NCBI RefSeq assembly: GCF_037042905.1
Contig: NC_087254.1
Coordinates: forward strand, 22,680,603 to 22,744,602
Reading direction: 5' to 3'
Length of the DNA: 64,000 bases
Source: Lytechinus pictus
Taxonomy: Eukaryota; Echinodermata; Echinoidea; Temnopleuroida; Toxopneustidae
The notes beneath the pieces are model-generated. The model was not told the DNA's origin, ran no database searches, and saw only the letters and a list, made by a program, of their open reading frames with translations. Position numbers and translations under genes: made by a program. Shown piece after piece: positions 22,801 through 35,300 of this stretch (its first letter is position 1; each line of letters starts with the position of its first letter).

Positions 22801-23883
22801 TCTTCGATCACACAAATAAAGGATTCCGTACCAGAAAAAAAATTGACAAGCAAAAAAAAAAAAAAAAAAAAAAAAAGGTCTTCAAGCTCGTCAGGGGGGC
22901 AATAAAGGTCTTCGAGCTCGTCAGGGGGGGCAAAAAAGGTTTTTCAAGCCCGTCAGGTGGGGCAAAGATACGTCTTTTGCATTGGTTGTGACTCGTCAGG
23001 TAGGTACGCTAGTGACTGTACCCTTTCTTTGCTTCAATAAATTATTATCACTCTACGCACCATTTTTCAAATCCTAAAACATAAATTGTGAATTATAAAG
23101 ACTTAATTTGACATGTTTAGGGAAAGAGTGTCTTCTACAAGTGAATTCTACATTGAAATTACGAACGAGCAGAATATTTTGTACAAAGGAACAATTGAAC
23201 GATCTTCATGTAGCGACGAGGATTCTACATAATGTTCTCAGTGGCGTTATGAGCCAAAAATTTGAGGGGGCTAGATATGGCGTATCGCGTAAAATTTATT
23301 TTAAAAACAAGTTGCGAGCGACTTATTACAAAATCCAATTATGTAAAAGATTTTGAAATGATATTCATAAAATAATATCATATTTCATCCTCTCTCTTTC
23401 CTGTTCTCCTTTTTTTAAATCTTGGTCAGCAAAAATTTTTTTTTTTTTGGGGGGGGGGGCAAGAGCCCCAAGCCCCCATCTGTACGCCAGTGTATGTTCT
23501 TTGAGTTATCAATAGTTCATGACATACATGGATATTAATTTTCCATTCTTTTGTGCCATTACAGGGAAACTACGACCTACATTTGTTTTGCGGTCCTCGC
23601 TGCCCAACTCATCACTTATTTCCTCCTGGACTGTTTTGTTTACGATCGATACTTTCGATATATTCTCATCGTCTACCCAGCGGCGATGTGGTCGTTGGGA
23701 GGAATCCTTGTCGCTAACGTTCGTGATCCCACCAGTCCACAGGCTGTTATCGGGTCGACACTTTTTGCCCTCGTCTTCGTCTTCTTTGTCATCAAAACCA
23801 TCTTGGTCATCGTTCGCGACCCCGTATACGTCATTGCAAAACAGAGAAAGGCTGATAAAGCCGCTTACACGCAACTGGTTTAG
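19198..23883 (+). CDS. Gene C: multi-pass TspO-like membrane protein (4 coding exons)
   Basis: Exons are 19198-19303 (106 nt), 20172-20547 (376), 21695-21817 (123) and 23565-23883 (319), giving 307 residues. Donors are GTAAGG, GTAAGT and GTGAGT. Exon 1 begins MDVVPQLTVLVLIGF. Exon 2 has TPAGYTFAIWGLIYSW and GPVYLNPP. Exon 3 has DLWANRVLIQNGLALYAT. Exon 4 has DRYFRYILIVYP and ends KADKAAYTQLV, with a basic tail (AKQRKADK). About eight membrane spans. The start ATG lies 20 nt after the acceptor CTCCAG. Exon 4 is almost identical to that of gene D, and part of exon 2 is nearly identical at nucleotide level, suggesting gene conversion. Intron 3 is swollen by MITEs. Function unknown. Confidence 0.87.
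19920..20025 (-). mobile_element. tRNA-Met-like SINE head, minus strand
   Basis: The complement reads GGTCGTATGGTCTAGTGC, then GAGCATTGGACTCATGATC and AAGGTTGTGAATTCGATTAC. It is the same head as the plus-strand copy at 51738. The anticodon-like CAT in CTCATGA suggests a Met-type ancestor. The arms do not pair as in a working tRNA. It lies in intron 1 of gene C. Confidence 0.65.
21475..21580. repeat. GAT microsatellite and SINE-like fragment
   Basis: A short ATGATGATGATG run is followed by TTATATAGCGCTTATAC and CTAAGCGCTTTACATTG, a phrase also seen in diverged form at 26480-26540. It lies in intron 2 of gene C. Confidence 0.45.
22145..22373. mobile_element. MITE family T, copy 2 (intron 3 of gene C)
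   Basis: Flanked by TA on both sides; ends CACTGTCAAAAAATATGGG and CCCAATATTTTTTTAGAGTG. Internal GGTAATCATGTGTCCAACC and GGTTGGACACATAATTACCC are inverted. Same family as 14864-15118 and 24138-24388. Confidence 0.85.
22630..23006. repeat. A-rich tandem repeat with hAT-like MITE end
   Basis: Three units of AAAGGATTCCGTACCAG, then GACAAGC, an A run of 18 to over 35 bases and GGTCTTC. Further right, GTCAGGGGGGGCAAAAAAGG-type phrases repeat. The end GGTAGGTACGCTAGTG equals the right end of the complete 8-bp-TSD element at 45506-45756. No left end was found, so this copy is truncated or expanded by slippage. Confidence 0.6.
23239..23492. mobile_element. hAT-like MITE (intron 3 of gene C)
   Basis: Ends CAGTGGCGTTATG and TGTACGCCAGTG are inverted. 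Flanks AATGTTCT (left) and TATGTTCT (right) match at seven of eight bases, an 8-bp target duplication. CAGTGGCG-type ends with 8-bp duplications are typical of hAT elements. It lies about 70 bp upstream of exon 4 of gene C. Confidence 0.75.
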
Positions 23884-24137
23884 TGTTTAGTGAAAGTGAA
23901 AAAATTGAAAAAGGATAATGATAGTATTGTTAATGCCCCATTATATAGGATAATAATAACATAATTTTTGTTAATGATATCTGCCAATGAAGTTATTACA
24001 TTTTGATTTAGATTTCAGATTATCTTGAAATAATGATAATGGCTAGGTTTGATAATCACTTTCCCTGTGAATATATAGCACTTTTATGGTTTGTAAATAT
24101 TATTTTAGATACCTTTCAAATAGTGTTCATTACTGTA

Positions 24138-24388
24138 CACTGTAAAAAATATTGGGTAAAATTTTAACCAGCACGAGGGTAATTATGTGTCCAACCAATC
24201 TTGAGCAGTATTTTACCCAATTCGGGCAAGCATATTGTCCAGTAAGGTTAATAAATAAGCAGCAGTTACTTTAGAATGGGCAACATTTTCATCACACTGG
24301 ATAAATAAAACTCCCCAAAGAAATGCCTAATGGTGGTTGGACACATAATTACCCTCATGGAGCATTTTACCCAATATTTTTTAGAATG
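24138..24388. mobile_element. MITE family T, copy 3
   Basis: Flanked by TA on both sides; ends CACTGTAAAAAATATTGGG and CCCAATATTTTTTAGAATG. Internal inverted GGTAATTATGTGTCCAACC pair as in the other copies. It lies just downstream of gene C. Confidence 0.85.
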
Positions 24389-25766
24389 TATTTCATTTAC
24401 CAATGGTCTCTCACTAGTACTTTGGGATACCAAACAAATTGTTACTAATGATTGTACTTCTAAGAATTGTTTTGACGTTTGTTTCTTTCTTTTTAATATA
24501 GATATATTTTTCCTGGCATGTTCATTCATTTTATGAAGAGATCTGTGAGGCAACCTGTTTTATTATTTCATTTACGGCAATATAAATTACTGATGTATTT
24601 TGCTCCAGGAAATGATAATTTTTTACTTTATTTTGAGAATTTAGAAAAGACTAAGTTTAAAGAAAATAAATCTGGACTTCTTTATTTTATATCTGTTATC
24701 ACCGGTATTTACCCTTCTTAAAATATAAATTAGTGTTTTTAAAAACAATGACAATTTTGATTATACCATTTTTTTCTTTCAGAGTTAAAATAAGATTTAC
24801 GCATGAGTGACATCATCTGAGTTGATATTACATTCGAGCAACTTGGATTTAAATTTCCTTATCATATTAAATTTACATGTAGGGCATGATTTCTTAGAGT
24901 GATACGAGAAAACGACGAGATAAAGTTGGAAAGTTGACTTGAAAAAGTCAATTTTGTAATAAGAGGACAAATAGGCAAGATGAATAGGAGAGAGTGGCTT
25001 TATGAAAACTACCATCCGTATGCAAATGGTTATAGGCTATAAAATCACTTGAGATAAAAATCAATTGGAGAAGAAAATAAACAATATAGAATTCATGTGA
25101 TATCAAATCAAAATTCAAATAATCATTTACCTAGGTTTATTTAAACATAACAATTATCTCTCTTTTTAAATGACAAGTTACTGTCCTTAAAAATGATCAA
25201 ATTATTCAGCAGATGTCAGTACCACATGGTAAAAAGTAACCAATTGCTGTAATAAAAAGAAAAATCGCTTGTATTGATTACGTGACATTCGAGTGGAATT
25301 TATTCTTCGTCAAGAATAAAAAGCATGAAAATTAATTTCCCATTCAGGAATTCTTGCACGTTTTTTTTTCTTTTCTTCAAGTAATGTCTCTATACAGATA
25401 TAGCAAATCAAGTTACAATGTGATACAATAACATTGATAGTAATTAGAAAATATATCTATGTATGCTAAACTGGTGAAAAACAAGGATGGTAATTTTTTT
25501 AATGAGAAAAATAATGAATAATGACAGTATTTTCCCCGTTATATCTATCTATTCTCGACCCATGCATAATTTAACACCTGAATACCATCATTCTGAGAGC
25601 ACTATGCAGCATTACATGAGTTCACTCTCAACAACCATGATAATCATCATTCAAAAATGAAAAAAAAAAGAATATAAGAATCTCAGTATTAGTTCATTTG
25701 AATATTTTTGTTTTCTCTAAAGGCAATATCAACCCCAACAAAAGTTTATTTGGACATCAAACGAAC
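24389..25766. other. Spacer between genes C and D, first part
   Basis: AT-rich, nothing recognised. Short frames at 24518-24721 and 24797-25015 resemble no known protein. Confidence 0.5.
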
Positions 25767-26345
25767 TTAAAGTTCAAGTCCACTCAAGAAAAAATGTTGA
25801 TAAGAATCAACAACAAAATCATAAACCATAATGCTGAAAAATTTCATCAAAGTCAGATGTAAAATAAAAAAGGTTTTGCTAATTTTTCCACAAAACAGTT
25901 AAATGGACAAGTGAGTGATATTCAAATGAGAAAGTCGATGATGTCCCTCACTCACTTTTTCTTTCTTTTTTATTATTTGAATCATAAAATATTTCAATTT
26001 TCATACATTTGACAATTAGGACCAACTTGACTGAACCACAAATTGTTAAACCAATGATAATTCATTATGCTCAGGGTGGAATGTTTTTTTTTTATTTCGC
26101 ATGACAATAAGGAGATAATGTTTGATATAATCAAATGCAAAAGTAATAGTGAGTGGGTGATGTCATCAGTCTCCTAATTTTTCTAATGACCATAATATGA
26201 ATATAACTTTTGTGAAATTAAGCGAAACTTTAAATAGTGATAAATTTTCTAATTTTACATCAAATTATGATGAAACTTTTATGGTATGCTTGTTTGATTT
26301 TTCTCTTTTTATTCAAATAAATGTTTTTTTTATTACTGCAAATGT
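25767..26345. mobile_element. Palindromic MITE family P, copy 1
   Basis: The two halves are diverged inverted copies. The left half has TTTCATCAAAGTCAGATG, ACAAAACAGTTA and GATGTCCCTCACTCAC. The right half has GTGAGTGGGTGATGTCATC, GTGAAATTAAGCGAAAC and ACATCAAATTATGATGAAAC. A second copy with the same phrases is at 52015-52523. No coding capacity. Confidence 0.65.
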
Positions 26346-26461
26346 AATTAAAATGCCGGATATAGCAATGACATCTTAAAATTTCGGGTAATTTTACAAA
26401 ACAGTGACATGCAAATCATGGTCGGTATGTAAAATTAGAGAGGCGATGACGTAACACACGT

Positions 26462-26735
26462 GTGATATTATTTATGATAATAGTTACACTTATACATAGC
26501 GCCTCATATTACTGGTTCTAAGCGTTTTACACTGCAATTATTATTTTCCCGGTCATAGGATCCATTACTGTTCCACACATAAAATGCGCCATATCCACTC
26601 CCTGGGGAGTATCCTGACCAGGCAACCGTTTAACGATGCACACGGGTACTCATTTAACACCTGGGTGGAGAGTGATAAACGTGGATAAGTGCTTGCCCAA
26701 TGAAATTTGCACCTGGTGGGATTCTAATCCTTATA
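26462..26735 (+). mobile_element. SINE-like dispersed repeat
   Basis: Reads ATAGCGCCTCATATTACTGG, CTAAGCGTTTTACACTGC, then CACCTGGTGGGATTCTAATCC, a degenerate B-box-like end. Similar in arrangement to 16268-16500. Diverged and probably old. Confidence 0.45.
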
Positions 26736-27514
26736 AATATGAAATATAAAATATGTCAATGATTCGCTTTTGTAAGCACCATTATTAAAAATTAAATCAT
26801 TCGATTACAAACTCTTTAATTTGCAAATCTAAAAAAGGGGAAATGTTAGGCATTGTCTTGATTATATTTGTGTGGTTTTTCTCTCTATATTTAAAATTAC
26901 GCTGGGTGCATTTCACCTGTAAAACATCCTACTCTCAACTTGAGGGAATTCCAATTAAACTACAAGAAAAACTGTTCTTGGTGCAATGGCAATGAATTGG
27001 CACACCTTTTTATGAGCAATAAAAGTGAACTAAATTGTTTTTATCATGATAATCAGTAATGTATGGTCCTTGAAGCAAAACGATAAATGTTTGAATGTTT
27101 GGAATATTTATATATTAATTTAAGGTGATTTAACGTCAAGAATCATTAATTCACTATTTTGTTCTCCACAATTTTTATATGCAATATTTAATAAGTTCAT
27201 CTTGACCCCTATGGAAGGGGAAATTAATAAAAAGAGTGTATGAAACAAAACAAAAATAACGACAATGTGATAGCAAAATAGTACTATTATAGTCAGACCT
27301 CATCTTCGATTCCAATTTATATATGACCCCATCGAAATAAAAGTACTTGGAATTAGACGGGTTACTCTGTGTCACTGCATTAAAAGCATGGATTGTTTTA
27401 AAGTAATTAATCTTAATTCTGTCTTTGTATTCAACAGTATTTTTATCTTAAACACCCAGCTTAATTAGATAAAAGAATTAACCCAAAGTTAATCTTCAAA
27501 CTCAGACGATATTA
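26736..27514. other. Spacer before gene D
   Basis: AT-rich, nothing recognised. Confidence 0.5.
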
Positions 27515-27634
27515 CCTTTTACAGTATTAGAGCGCGGCGAAACAAATTAGTTTTCCTCCGATCTTTTGTAGCGTTTGTGGTAACCTGTGCCTATACCTGA
27601 CAACGTTGTGGGGTAGTTCTGGTGCATATTTGGC
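27515..27634 (+). promoter_or_regulatory. Putative 5' non-coding exon of gene D
   Basis: It matches the segment upstream of gene C (18900-19029) and ends at donor GTGAGTAA after TTTGGC. The intron to the acceptor at 28324-28325 is very rich in C and T from about 27870. That produces a long open frame running into exon 1, which is not evidence of coding. Confidence 0.55.
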
Positions 27635-28345
27635 GTGAGTAATCATTATTGTTTTTCTAATCTGAAAATTCATCTTCAAACGGGTTATATTTCTTGAACT
27701 ACATCATCACTGATCATTTAACCAGTCACCATTTTTCACCTGACAAAGCCTATTTTGAAATAAGTTACCTTGCAATGCAGACTAGTAGCTCACTAATTTA
27801 GGCAGTACCGACACATACCGACACACGTACGGATATTTATCATTTATATTTTTGGATTTTTGGATGATCGATTTTCCTTTTCCTCTTTTTTCACCCTTCT
27901 CCTGATGAAAACCTTTCCATTATCCTCCTCTTCCTACTCATCTTCCCCTCATCACATCCCTCCTTCTCTCTATTTTCTTCCCCAACTTCTTTTGCCAACC
28001 AATCTCATATTCTTTCCACATTTCTCACAGTCGAAACCTTTTTTCCTCAATTCCCCTTTGTTATCCTCCCTTTCATACCTTCACCATTTATCTTTCACAT
28101 TTCCTTCTCCGCAATCTTCTCCATCTCCTTTTTATAATTTTGCTACCAATCCCTCTTTCTCCTCACTTATTCGATTAAATCTTTTTCACTTAACATACCT
28201 CTATTTTTCTACCTTTCTTTCCATATTATTTTCTCCTTATCCAGACCTTTCTCCTCAACCTTCCCTCCTCCTTTCCATTCCCTCATCCTCTCCACCCCCT
28301 TCTCATTCGATTCCCCTTCCTCCAGGTTTTAACATATCGAGTAAG

Positions 28346-30882
28346 ATGGATGTGGTGCCTCCGTTGACCCTCCTAGTAACTACTGCATTCATCTTAAGTA
28401 TCTTCTTCACCTTTCAAGCTGGTGTTGGTCCAGATTCCGAGTATTCATTAGGTAATCAACTATACAACCAAAGAGTCGTGTGTTGCGCCAGTGTATTTAT
28501 TCATGTATTTATCATCTATTCATTCATTCATTCATTTGGGGGCCAAGACGCCCTCATTGTTATGTCACTTGGTCTCACTGAAAATGATTGTGGGTATATG
28601 ATAGTTCCACGACCAAACCTCTCGAGTTCATGATCTTTTTTCTATCCACCTCTTTTTCTTCCTCTTTGATTTTATCATTTTAAACTTAAACTTTACCATG
28701 CCATGTTTCTTCGGTGTCATTTTGATATAGATTTTTCCTTGATGACTTTCAAAAGATCGAGACAACCAGAGGAAAAATTGAAATAAGTCGTGTCCAAGGA
28801 ATGTAGAAAAATGTTAAAGTTTAGTATTGTATTCACACAAATTTTGACATTATTATGTTGTCGTAAGACTTGCGACATTTATGTATTAAATTATTCATGC
28901 CTCAATCATGTCAATCGAAAGTGGCTGTTCCCATTTAAAATGTATTATTATGTTTATATCTACCTTTTTTATTTTTATGATTTATAAGTTGAATCAGAAA
29001 TATATAAAGCCATTTATATCTTGCGATGTGGCATATGTTAAAATTTACAGTGAAATTATTGGTCTTGTCATGTAAATTTATGATCACAGGATTTTTTCGA
29101 AACTCAATTTTCAACCTCTCTAACAACGTCCCGACTCCCATAACTCCGGCCGGTTACACCTTCTCAATCTGGGGTCTGATATACCCCTGGTTTGGTGCTT
29201 GGTTGATCTACGTCATCACAACTCTCTTCAGGACCAATGATAAGGGTCCTGTATATCTTAACCCTCCTACAACCAGTCCCGAGTTTCTCATTGCAGTATG
29301 GCTGAATCTTACACTCAGTGTGACATGGTTATTTGCCATCGATAGAAGGGCCTTTTTTCTGGGCTTAGCGACCTTGTCTGGAATGGCAACGACGCTCTAC
29401 GTAGCAATATCCATAGCAACGACCAGGGTTTATCAATATCTCTTTGTCTTCAAGGAATATGGAATGTAAGAGTTCTTTGTTTTTACTCCTGCCGTTGCCA
29501 CATAATCTTTATTGTCATTTGGATTTGTTTATTTTTGTAACAATAACAACAACAATGATAATTAAAATTAATAATAATAATATTGATGATGATAATGATG
29601 ATGGTGATGATATTGTTATTATTATCAGTATCATTAATATTATAATTATGTACGTTATCATAATCATTTTCAGAATCATCATTATCATAATTATCATCCG
29701 TTAAAAATCATGGTTGCCAGTCAGCACTGGGCCTGAAACTTGGCAAAATATATCAGACCCTCATTAGTTCTGGGAAATGTAAATCTTGAGAAAGACTGAC
29801 ATTTGATGTTCTAGGGTCTGAAATAGGGCCCCAAAAATAAGACTGGCATGTTATGGTCAATATTTTCAATGACGATGGAGCATGGTCTCATTATCTTTTT
29901 TCTGTGATTCATTCCAGATTCGATTTGTGGGCCAACCGTATTTTGATACAGAATGGACTTGCTATATATGCTACTTATATTACAGAAGCAACAAGAGTCC
30001 AGTTCGCCATTATTCTAATATATACGTTTGGAATAGACGAGTAAGTAGAATGTACATGGAGTATTTAACAATATTAAAGAAGGAGTAACCATGGTGACAT
30101 AAAACAATTGAATGATATTCATGTAGGGATAAGGCATGGCCCTGGGAACGATTTTATTTGTGGGGGTGCCGATGTAAACTTGAAAAGAAAAAAAAAGTTT
30201 TCACTACAAAATGGAAGTCAAATTAGCCCCGAGAAAAATCTGAAAGGCAAAAAAAAAGGAGGGGGTTACTACAACATTAAGGTGAACTTGGTCTCCAACA
30301 AATATGAAAAGCAAAAAAAAAAAAAAAAGAGGGTTTCACTACAAAATGAGGGTCATTTTGGTAATCTTTTTCATTTCTTAAACATGTTCCAGAATACCGG
30401 GGGACCTGCCTATGGAGGAATATACACCGCACCCCAAAGGAAAATTTTAGCACCCCCGCTTCCCAGGGCCATGGGATAAGGCTACCACATAATATTTTTC
30501 AAGTCATTTTTTACATTGCTAAATGCTCGTTTTATGAATATATTTTTGGTGTGTTTATTATAGGGACACTACAACCTACATTTGTTATGCGGTCCTCGCT
30601 ACCCAACTTATCACTTATTTCTTCCTGGACTGTTTCGTTTACGATCGATACTTCCGATACATTCTTATCGTCTACCCGACAGTTATGTGGAATTTGGGCG
30701 GAATCCTTGTCGCTAACGTTCGTGATCCAACCAGTCCTCAAGCGGTCATCGGATCGACACTCTTTGCACTCGTCTTCGTCTTTTTCGTCATCAAAACCAT
30801 CTTGGTTATCATTCGCGACCCCGTATACGTCATCGCTAAACAGAGAAAGGCTGATAAGGCCGCTTACACGCAACTCACTTAG
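28346..30882 (+). CDS. Gene D: multi-pass TspO-like membrane protein (4 coding exons)
   Basis: Exons are 28346-28451 (106 nt), 29090-29465 (376), 29918-30040 (123) and 30564-30882 (319), giving 307 residues. Exon 1 starts MDVVPPLTLLVTTAF. Exon 2 has TPAGYTFSIWGLIYPW and GPVYLNPP. Exon 3 has DLWANRILIQNGLAIYAT. Exon 4 has DRYFRYILIVYP and the tail AKQRKADKAAYTQLT. About eight membrane spans. The ATG lies 20 nt after a CTCCAG acceptor, as in gene C, and both share ACATATCGAGTAAG before it. The gene is compact, its last intron lengthened by a hAT-like MITE. Sister of gene C. Function unknown. Confidence 0.87.
29530..29700. repeat. AT/GAT-rich simple sequence (intron 2 of gene D)
   Basis: Runs of AATAATAATATTGATGATG and their near-complements. 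Open frames on both strands here are low-complexity artefacts. Confidence 0.6.
30135..30473. mobile_element. hAT-like MITE (intron 3 of gene D)
   Basis: Perfect inverted ends CATGGCCCTGGGA and TCCCAGGGCCATG, flanked by the 8-bp duplication GGATAAGG (30127-30134 and 30474-30481). The interior is A-rich, with phrases resembling the A-rich element at 22630. The duplication length and CA...TG ends suggest hAT. Confidence 0.8.
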
Positions 30883-32304
30883 TTATAACATGTTTCGTGA
30901 TCTGAAGATATTATTTTAGATACTAACAGAGCTTAATTGCTCTAAACTCCGACATAGTAAAAATAATTAAATAATGCTCTGAGTAATGATATAATCTATA
31001 ATATTTTGCCTTTTCATGTCTGTGTCTTTTTTAATCAATGGCATTACACATAATATTAATTTTTTGTCGGGATTATAATTTCGTAATTCATTTGGTCAAT
31101 TTAGAGAACACTAAGTTTAAAAAAAAAAGGAAATTATTTTTATTCACGTAGTGTATATTATTCGTTGTCTTTTGTGTTGTTTTTGTTGATTGTGGTGGTG
31201 GTGATGATAATGATGATGATAATGATTATCATGCGACAGCGATGATGATGAGGAGGAGAAGGAGGCGGGGAATGATGAGGATTAGAGTAATGGTAATGAT
31301 GGTGGCAACGATGTTAATGTCTTTTCTACTGCTGTTGATGACGATGATTTTGTAGTTGATCATGATGATGGTGATGGTGATGATGGTGATGATGATGATG
31401 ATGATGATAGTGATGATGACTATTTTGATATTTTCCTGCCGTTGATGATACCAACAATATTGTTCTTGTTGATGATGATGATAATGACGACGACGATGAT
31501 TAGTCTGTAAGCACAGACTTTTTTCTCACAATTCACATAGTTTACAATGCAGAGTCTGATGTAGTGAGACTAGATTCATTATGTATTGTGGCTGCATCTA
31601 CCAAATTACAGACAGAGTCTGGAACGTAGTTTTACCTGTAGGAAGGTATAATTTTTTTAAGAGTCAAATTTTGATCTGTGCTTGCAGACAACATGATGGT
31701 GGTGATTATGGTGATGATGATGATGACGACGACGATGGTGATGATCCTGCATGTAGATCTAACATCTTTGTTTTATCTGTCAAGAAGAAATAGCACAGCC
31801 CATAAACAAATAAATATTCAATGCATCAGTGCGGTAAGATAATAATTGTTTTTAATACATTTTTCTATGCATATTTTACACCAGTTTTCTTTCAGCAAAA
31901 TGAGGAAATAAAGAATACATATGTTTTGTCAGATAAAATTTATCAATAACACATATAAATACAACAGTGGTGGTCAAGTTAAATTGCCGTGTTGATTGTC
32001 AATATTTTGAAATCAAGTTTGGATTAGGTGTGTTGATATATGCCGAAGACCATGCTAGATCCATATAGAATAATCCCATCTAGTAATGAGATAAATTACT
32101 AATTCTCAAACCAAACAGAAAACCTGCAGATGAACTATTCAACATGGTAGGAGCAAACCGTTTGCAAATTGTAAACTTGGTAGTAATTATGCCATATAGT
32201 TATTTTTCGAGGGTAACGGGTTGGATTACGAGGTTGATATGTAGGGTTATTTAACAAAAAGAGTGACAAAATGGAAAACGAGAATAGTAAGAAGAGCGCC
32301 AAGT
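30883..32304. other. Spacer after gene D with GAT-type microsatellite
   Basis: No gene seen. Interrupted GATGATGATG runs lie at about 31185-31505 and again near 31690-31745. The remainder is AT-rich. Confidence 0.55.
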
Positions 32305-35300
32305 TGATGAAGACATGGATAACAACAAGGGCAACAAGAAGAATGACAAGGGTGATTATGAGAGTAATACGAAGGGAAACAACGAGGGGGACGAAGATGA
32401 ATATGTGGGTAGTAAGAAAGGCAACAGCGAGGGTGACGAAGATGATTATGAGGTTTATAAGACGGCAAACAACAAGGGTGACGAAGACGATTATGAAGGT
32501 AACAAGAAGGTCAACAATGAGGGTGACGAAGATGATTATGTGGGTAATAAGGAAGACAACAATAAGGGTGACGAAGATGATTATGAGGGTGATAAGAAGG
32601 ACAACAATGAGGGTGACGAAGATGATTATGAGGGTAATAAGAAGGACAACATTGAGGGTGACGAAGATAATTATGAGGGTCATAAGAAGGTCAACAATGA
32701 GGGTGACGAAGATGATTATGAGGGTAATAAGGAGGACAACAATGAGGGTGACGAAGATGATTATGAGGGTAACAAGGAGGTCAACAATGAGGGTGACGAA
32801 GATGATTATGAGGGTAATAAGAAGGACAACAATGAGGGTGACGAAGATGATTATGAGGGTAACAAGAAGGTCAACAATGAGGGCGACCAAAATGATTATG
32901 AGGGTTATAAGACGGGAAGCAACAAGGGTGACGAAGATAATTATGAGGGTATTAAGACGGCAAACAACAAGGGTGACGAAGATTATTATGAGGGTAACAA
33001 GAAGGTCAACAATGAGGGTATCGAAGATGAATATGTGGGTTGTAAGAAAGGCAACAGCGAGGGTGACGAAGATGATTATGAGGTTTATAAGACGGCAAAC
33101 AACAAGGGTGACGAAGACGATTATGAAGGTAACAATAAGGTCAACAATGAGGGTGACGAAGATGATTATGTGGGTAATAAGGAATACAACAATAAGGGTG
33201 ACGAAGATGATTATGAGGGTAATAAGAAGGACAACAATGAGGGTGACGAAGATGATTATGAGGCTAATAAGAAGGACAACATTGAGGGTGACGAAGATAA
33301 TTATGAGGGTAATAAGAAGGTCAACAATGAGGGTGACGAAGATGATTATGAGGGTAATAAGAAGGACAACAATGAGGGTGACGAAGATGATTATGAGCGT
33401 AATAAGGAGGACAACAATAAGTGTGACGAAGATGATTATGAGGGTAATAAGGAGGACAATAATGAGGGTGACGAAGATGATTATAAGGGTAGTAAGAAAG
33501 ACAACAATGAGGGTGACGAAAATGATTATGAGGGTTATAAGACGGGAAACAACAAGGGTGACGAAGATAATTATGAGGGTATTAAGACGGCAAACAACAA
33601 GGGTGACGAAGATGATTATGAGGGTAACAAGAAGGTCAACAATGAGGGTGACGAAGATGAATATGTGGGTAGTAAGAAAGGCAACAGCGAGGGTGACGAA
33701 GATCATTATGAGGGTATTAAGACGGCAAACAACAAGGGTGACGAAGACGATTATTAAGGTAACAAGAAGGTCAACAATGAGGGTGACGAAGATGATTGTG
33801 AGGGTAATAAGTAGGTCAACAATAAGAGTGACGAAGATGATTATGAGGGTAATAAGAAGGACAACAATGAGGGTGACGGAGATGATTATGAGGATAATAA
33901 GACGGCAAACAACAAGGGTGACGAAGATGATTATGAGGGTAATAAGAAGGTCGACAATGAGAGTGACGAAGATTATTATGAGGGTAGTAAGAAAGACAAC
34001 AATGAGGGTGACGAAGATGATTATGAGGGTTATAAGAAGGACAACAATGAGGGTGACAAAGATGATTATGAGGGTTATAAGAAGGACAACAATGAGAGTG
34101 ACAAAGATGATCATGAGGGTTATAAGAAGGACAACAATCAGGGTGACAAAGATGATTATGAGGGTTATAAGAAGGACAACAATGAGGGTGACAAAGATGA
34201 TCATGAGGGTTATAAGAAGGACAACAATGAGGGTGACAAAGATGATTATGAGGGTTATAAGAAGGACAACAATGAGGGTGACAAAGATGATTATGAGGGT
34301 TATAAGAAGGACAACAATGAGGGTGACAAAGATGATTATGAGGGTAGTAAGAAAGACAACAATGAGGGTGACAAAGATGATCATGAGGGTTATAAGAAGG
34401 ACAACAATGAGGGTGACAAAGATGATAATGAGGGTTATAAGAAGGTCGACAATGAAAGTGACGAAGATGATTATGAGGGTAATAAGAAGGACACCAATAA
34501 GGGTGACGAAGATGATTATGAGGGTATTAAGACGGCAAACAACAAGGGTGACGAAGACGATTATTAAGGTAACAAGAAGGTCAACAATGAGGGTGACGAA
34601 GATGATTGTGAGGGTAATAAGTAGGTCAACAATAAGAGTGACGAAGATGATTATGAGGGTAATAAGAAGGACAACAATGAGGGTGACGGAGATGATTATG
34701 AGGATAATAAGACGGCAAACAACAAGGGTGACGAAGATGATTATGAGGGTAATAAGAAGGTCGACAATGAGAGTGACGAAGATTATTATGAGGGTAGTAA
34801 GAAAGACAACAATGAGGGTGACGAAGATGATTATGAGGGTTATAAGAAGGACAACAATGAGGGTGACAAAGATGATTATGAGGGTTATAAGAAGGACAAC
34901 AATGAGAGTGACAAAGATGATCATGAGGGTTATAAGAAGGACAACAATCAGGGTGACAAAGATGATTATGAGGGTTATAAGAAGGACAACAATGAGGGTG
35001 ACAAAGATGATCATGAGGGTTATAAGAAGGACAACAATGAGGGTGACAAAGATGATTATGAGGGTTATAAGAAGGACAACAATGAGGGTGACAAAGATGA
35101 TTATGAGGGTTATAAGAAGGACAACAATGAGGGTGACAAAGATGATTATGAGGGTAGTAAGAAAGACAACAATGAGGGTGACAAAGATGATCATGAGGGT
35201 TATAAGAAGGACAACAATGAGGGTGACAAAGATGATAATGAGGGTTATAAGAAGGTCGACAATGAAAGTGACGAAGATGATTATGAGGGTAATAAGAAGG

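Noticed and set aside
23509-23890. Frames antisense or shifted to exon 4 of gene C
   Set aside because: Shadows of the conserved exon; the same antisense frame appears in gene D because the exons are near-identical.
27860-28633. 257-codon frame running into exon 1 of gene D
   Set aside because: The first part is C/T-rich intron with Ser/Pro/Phe composition; a CTCCAG acceptor shared with gene C lies just before the conserved ATG, and the frame reads past the exon 1 donor.
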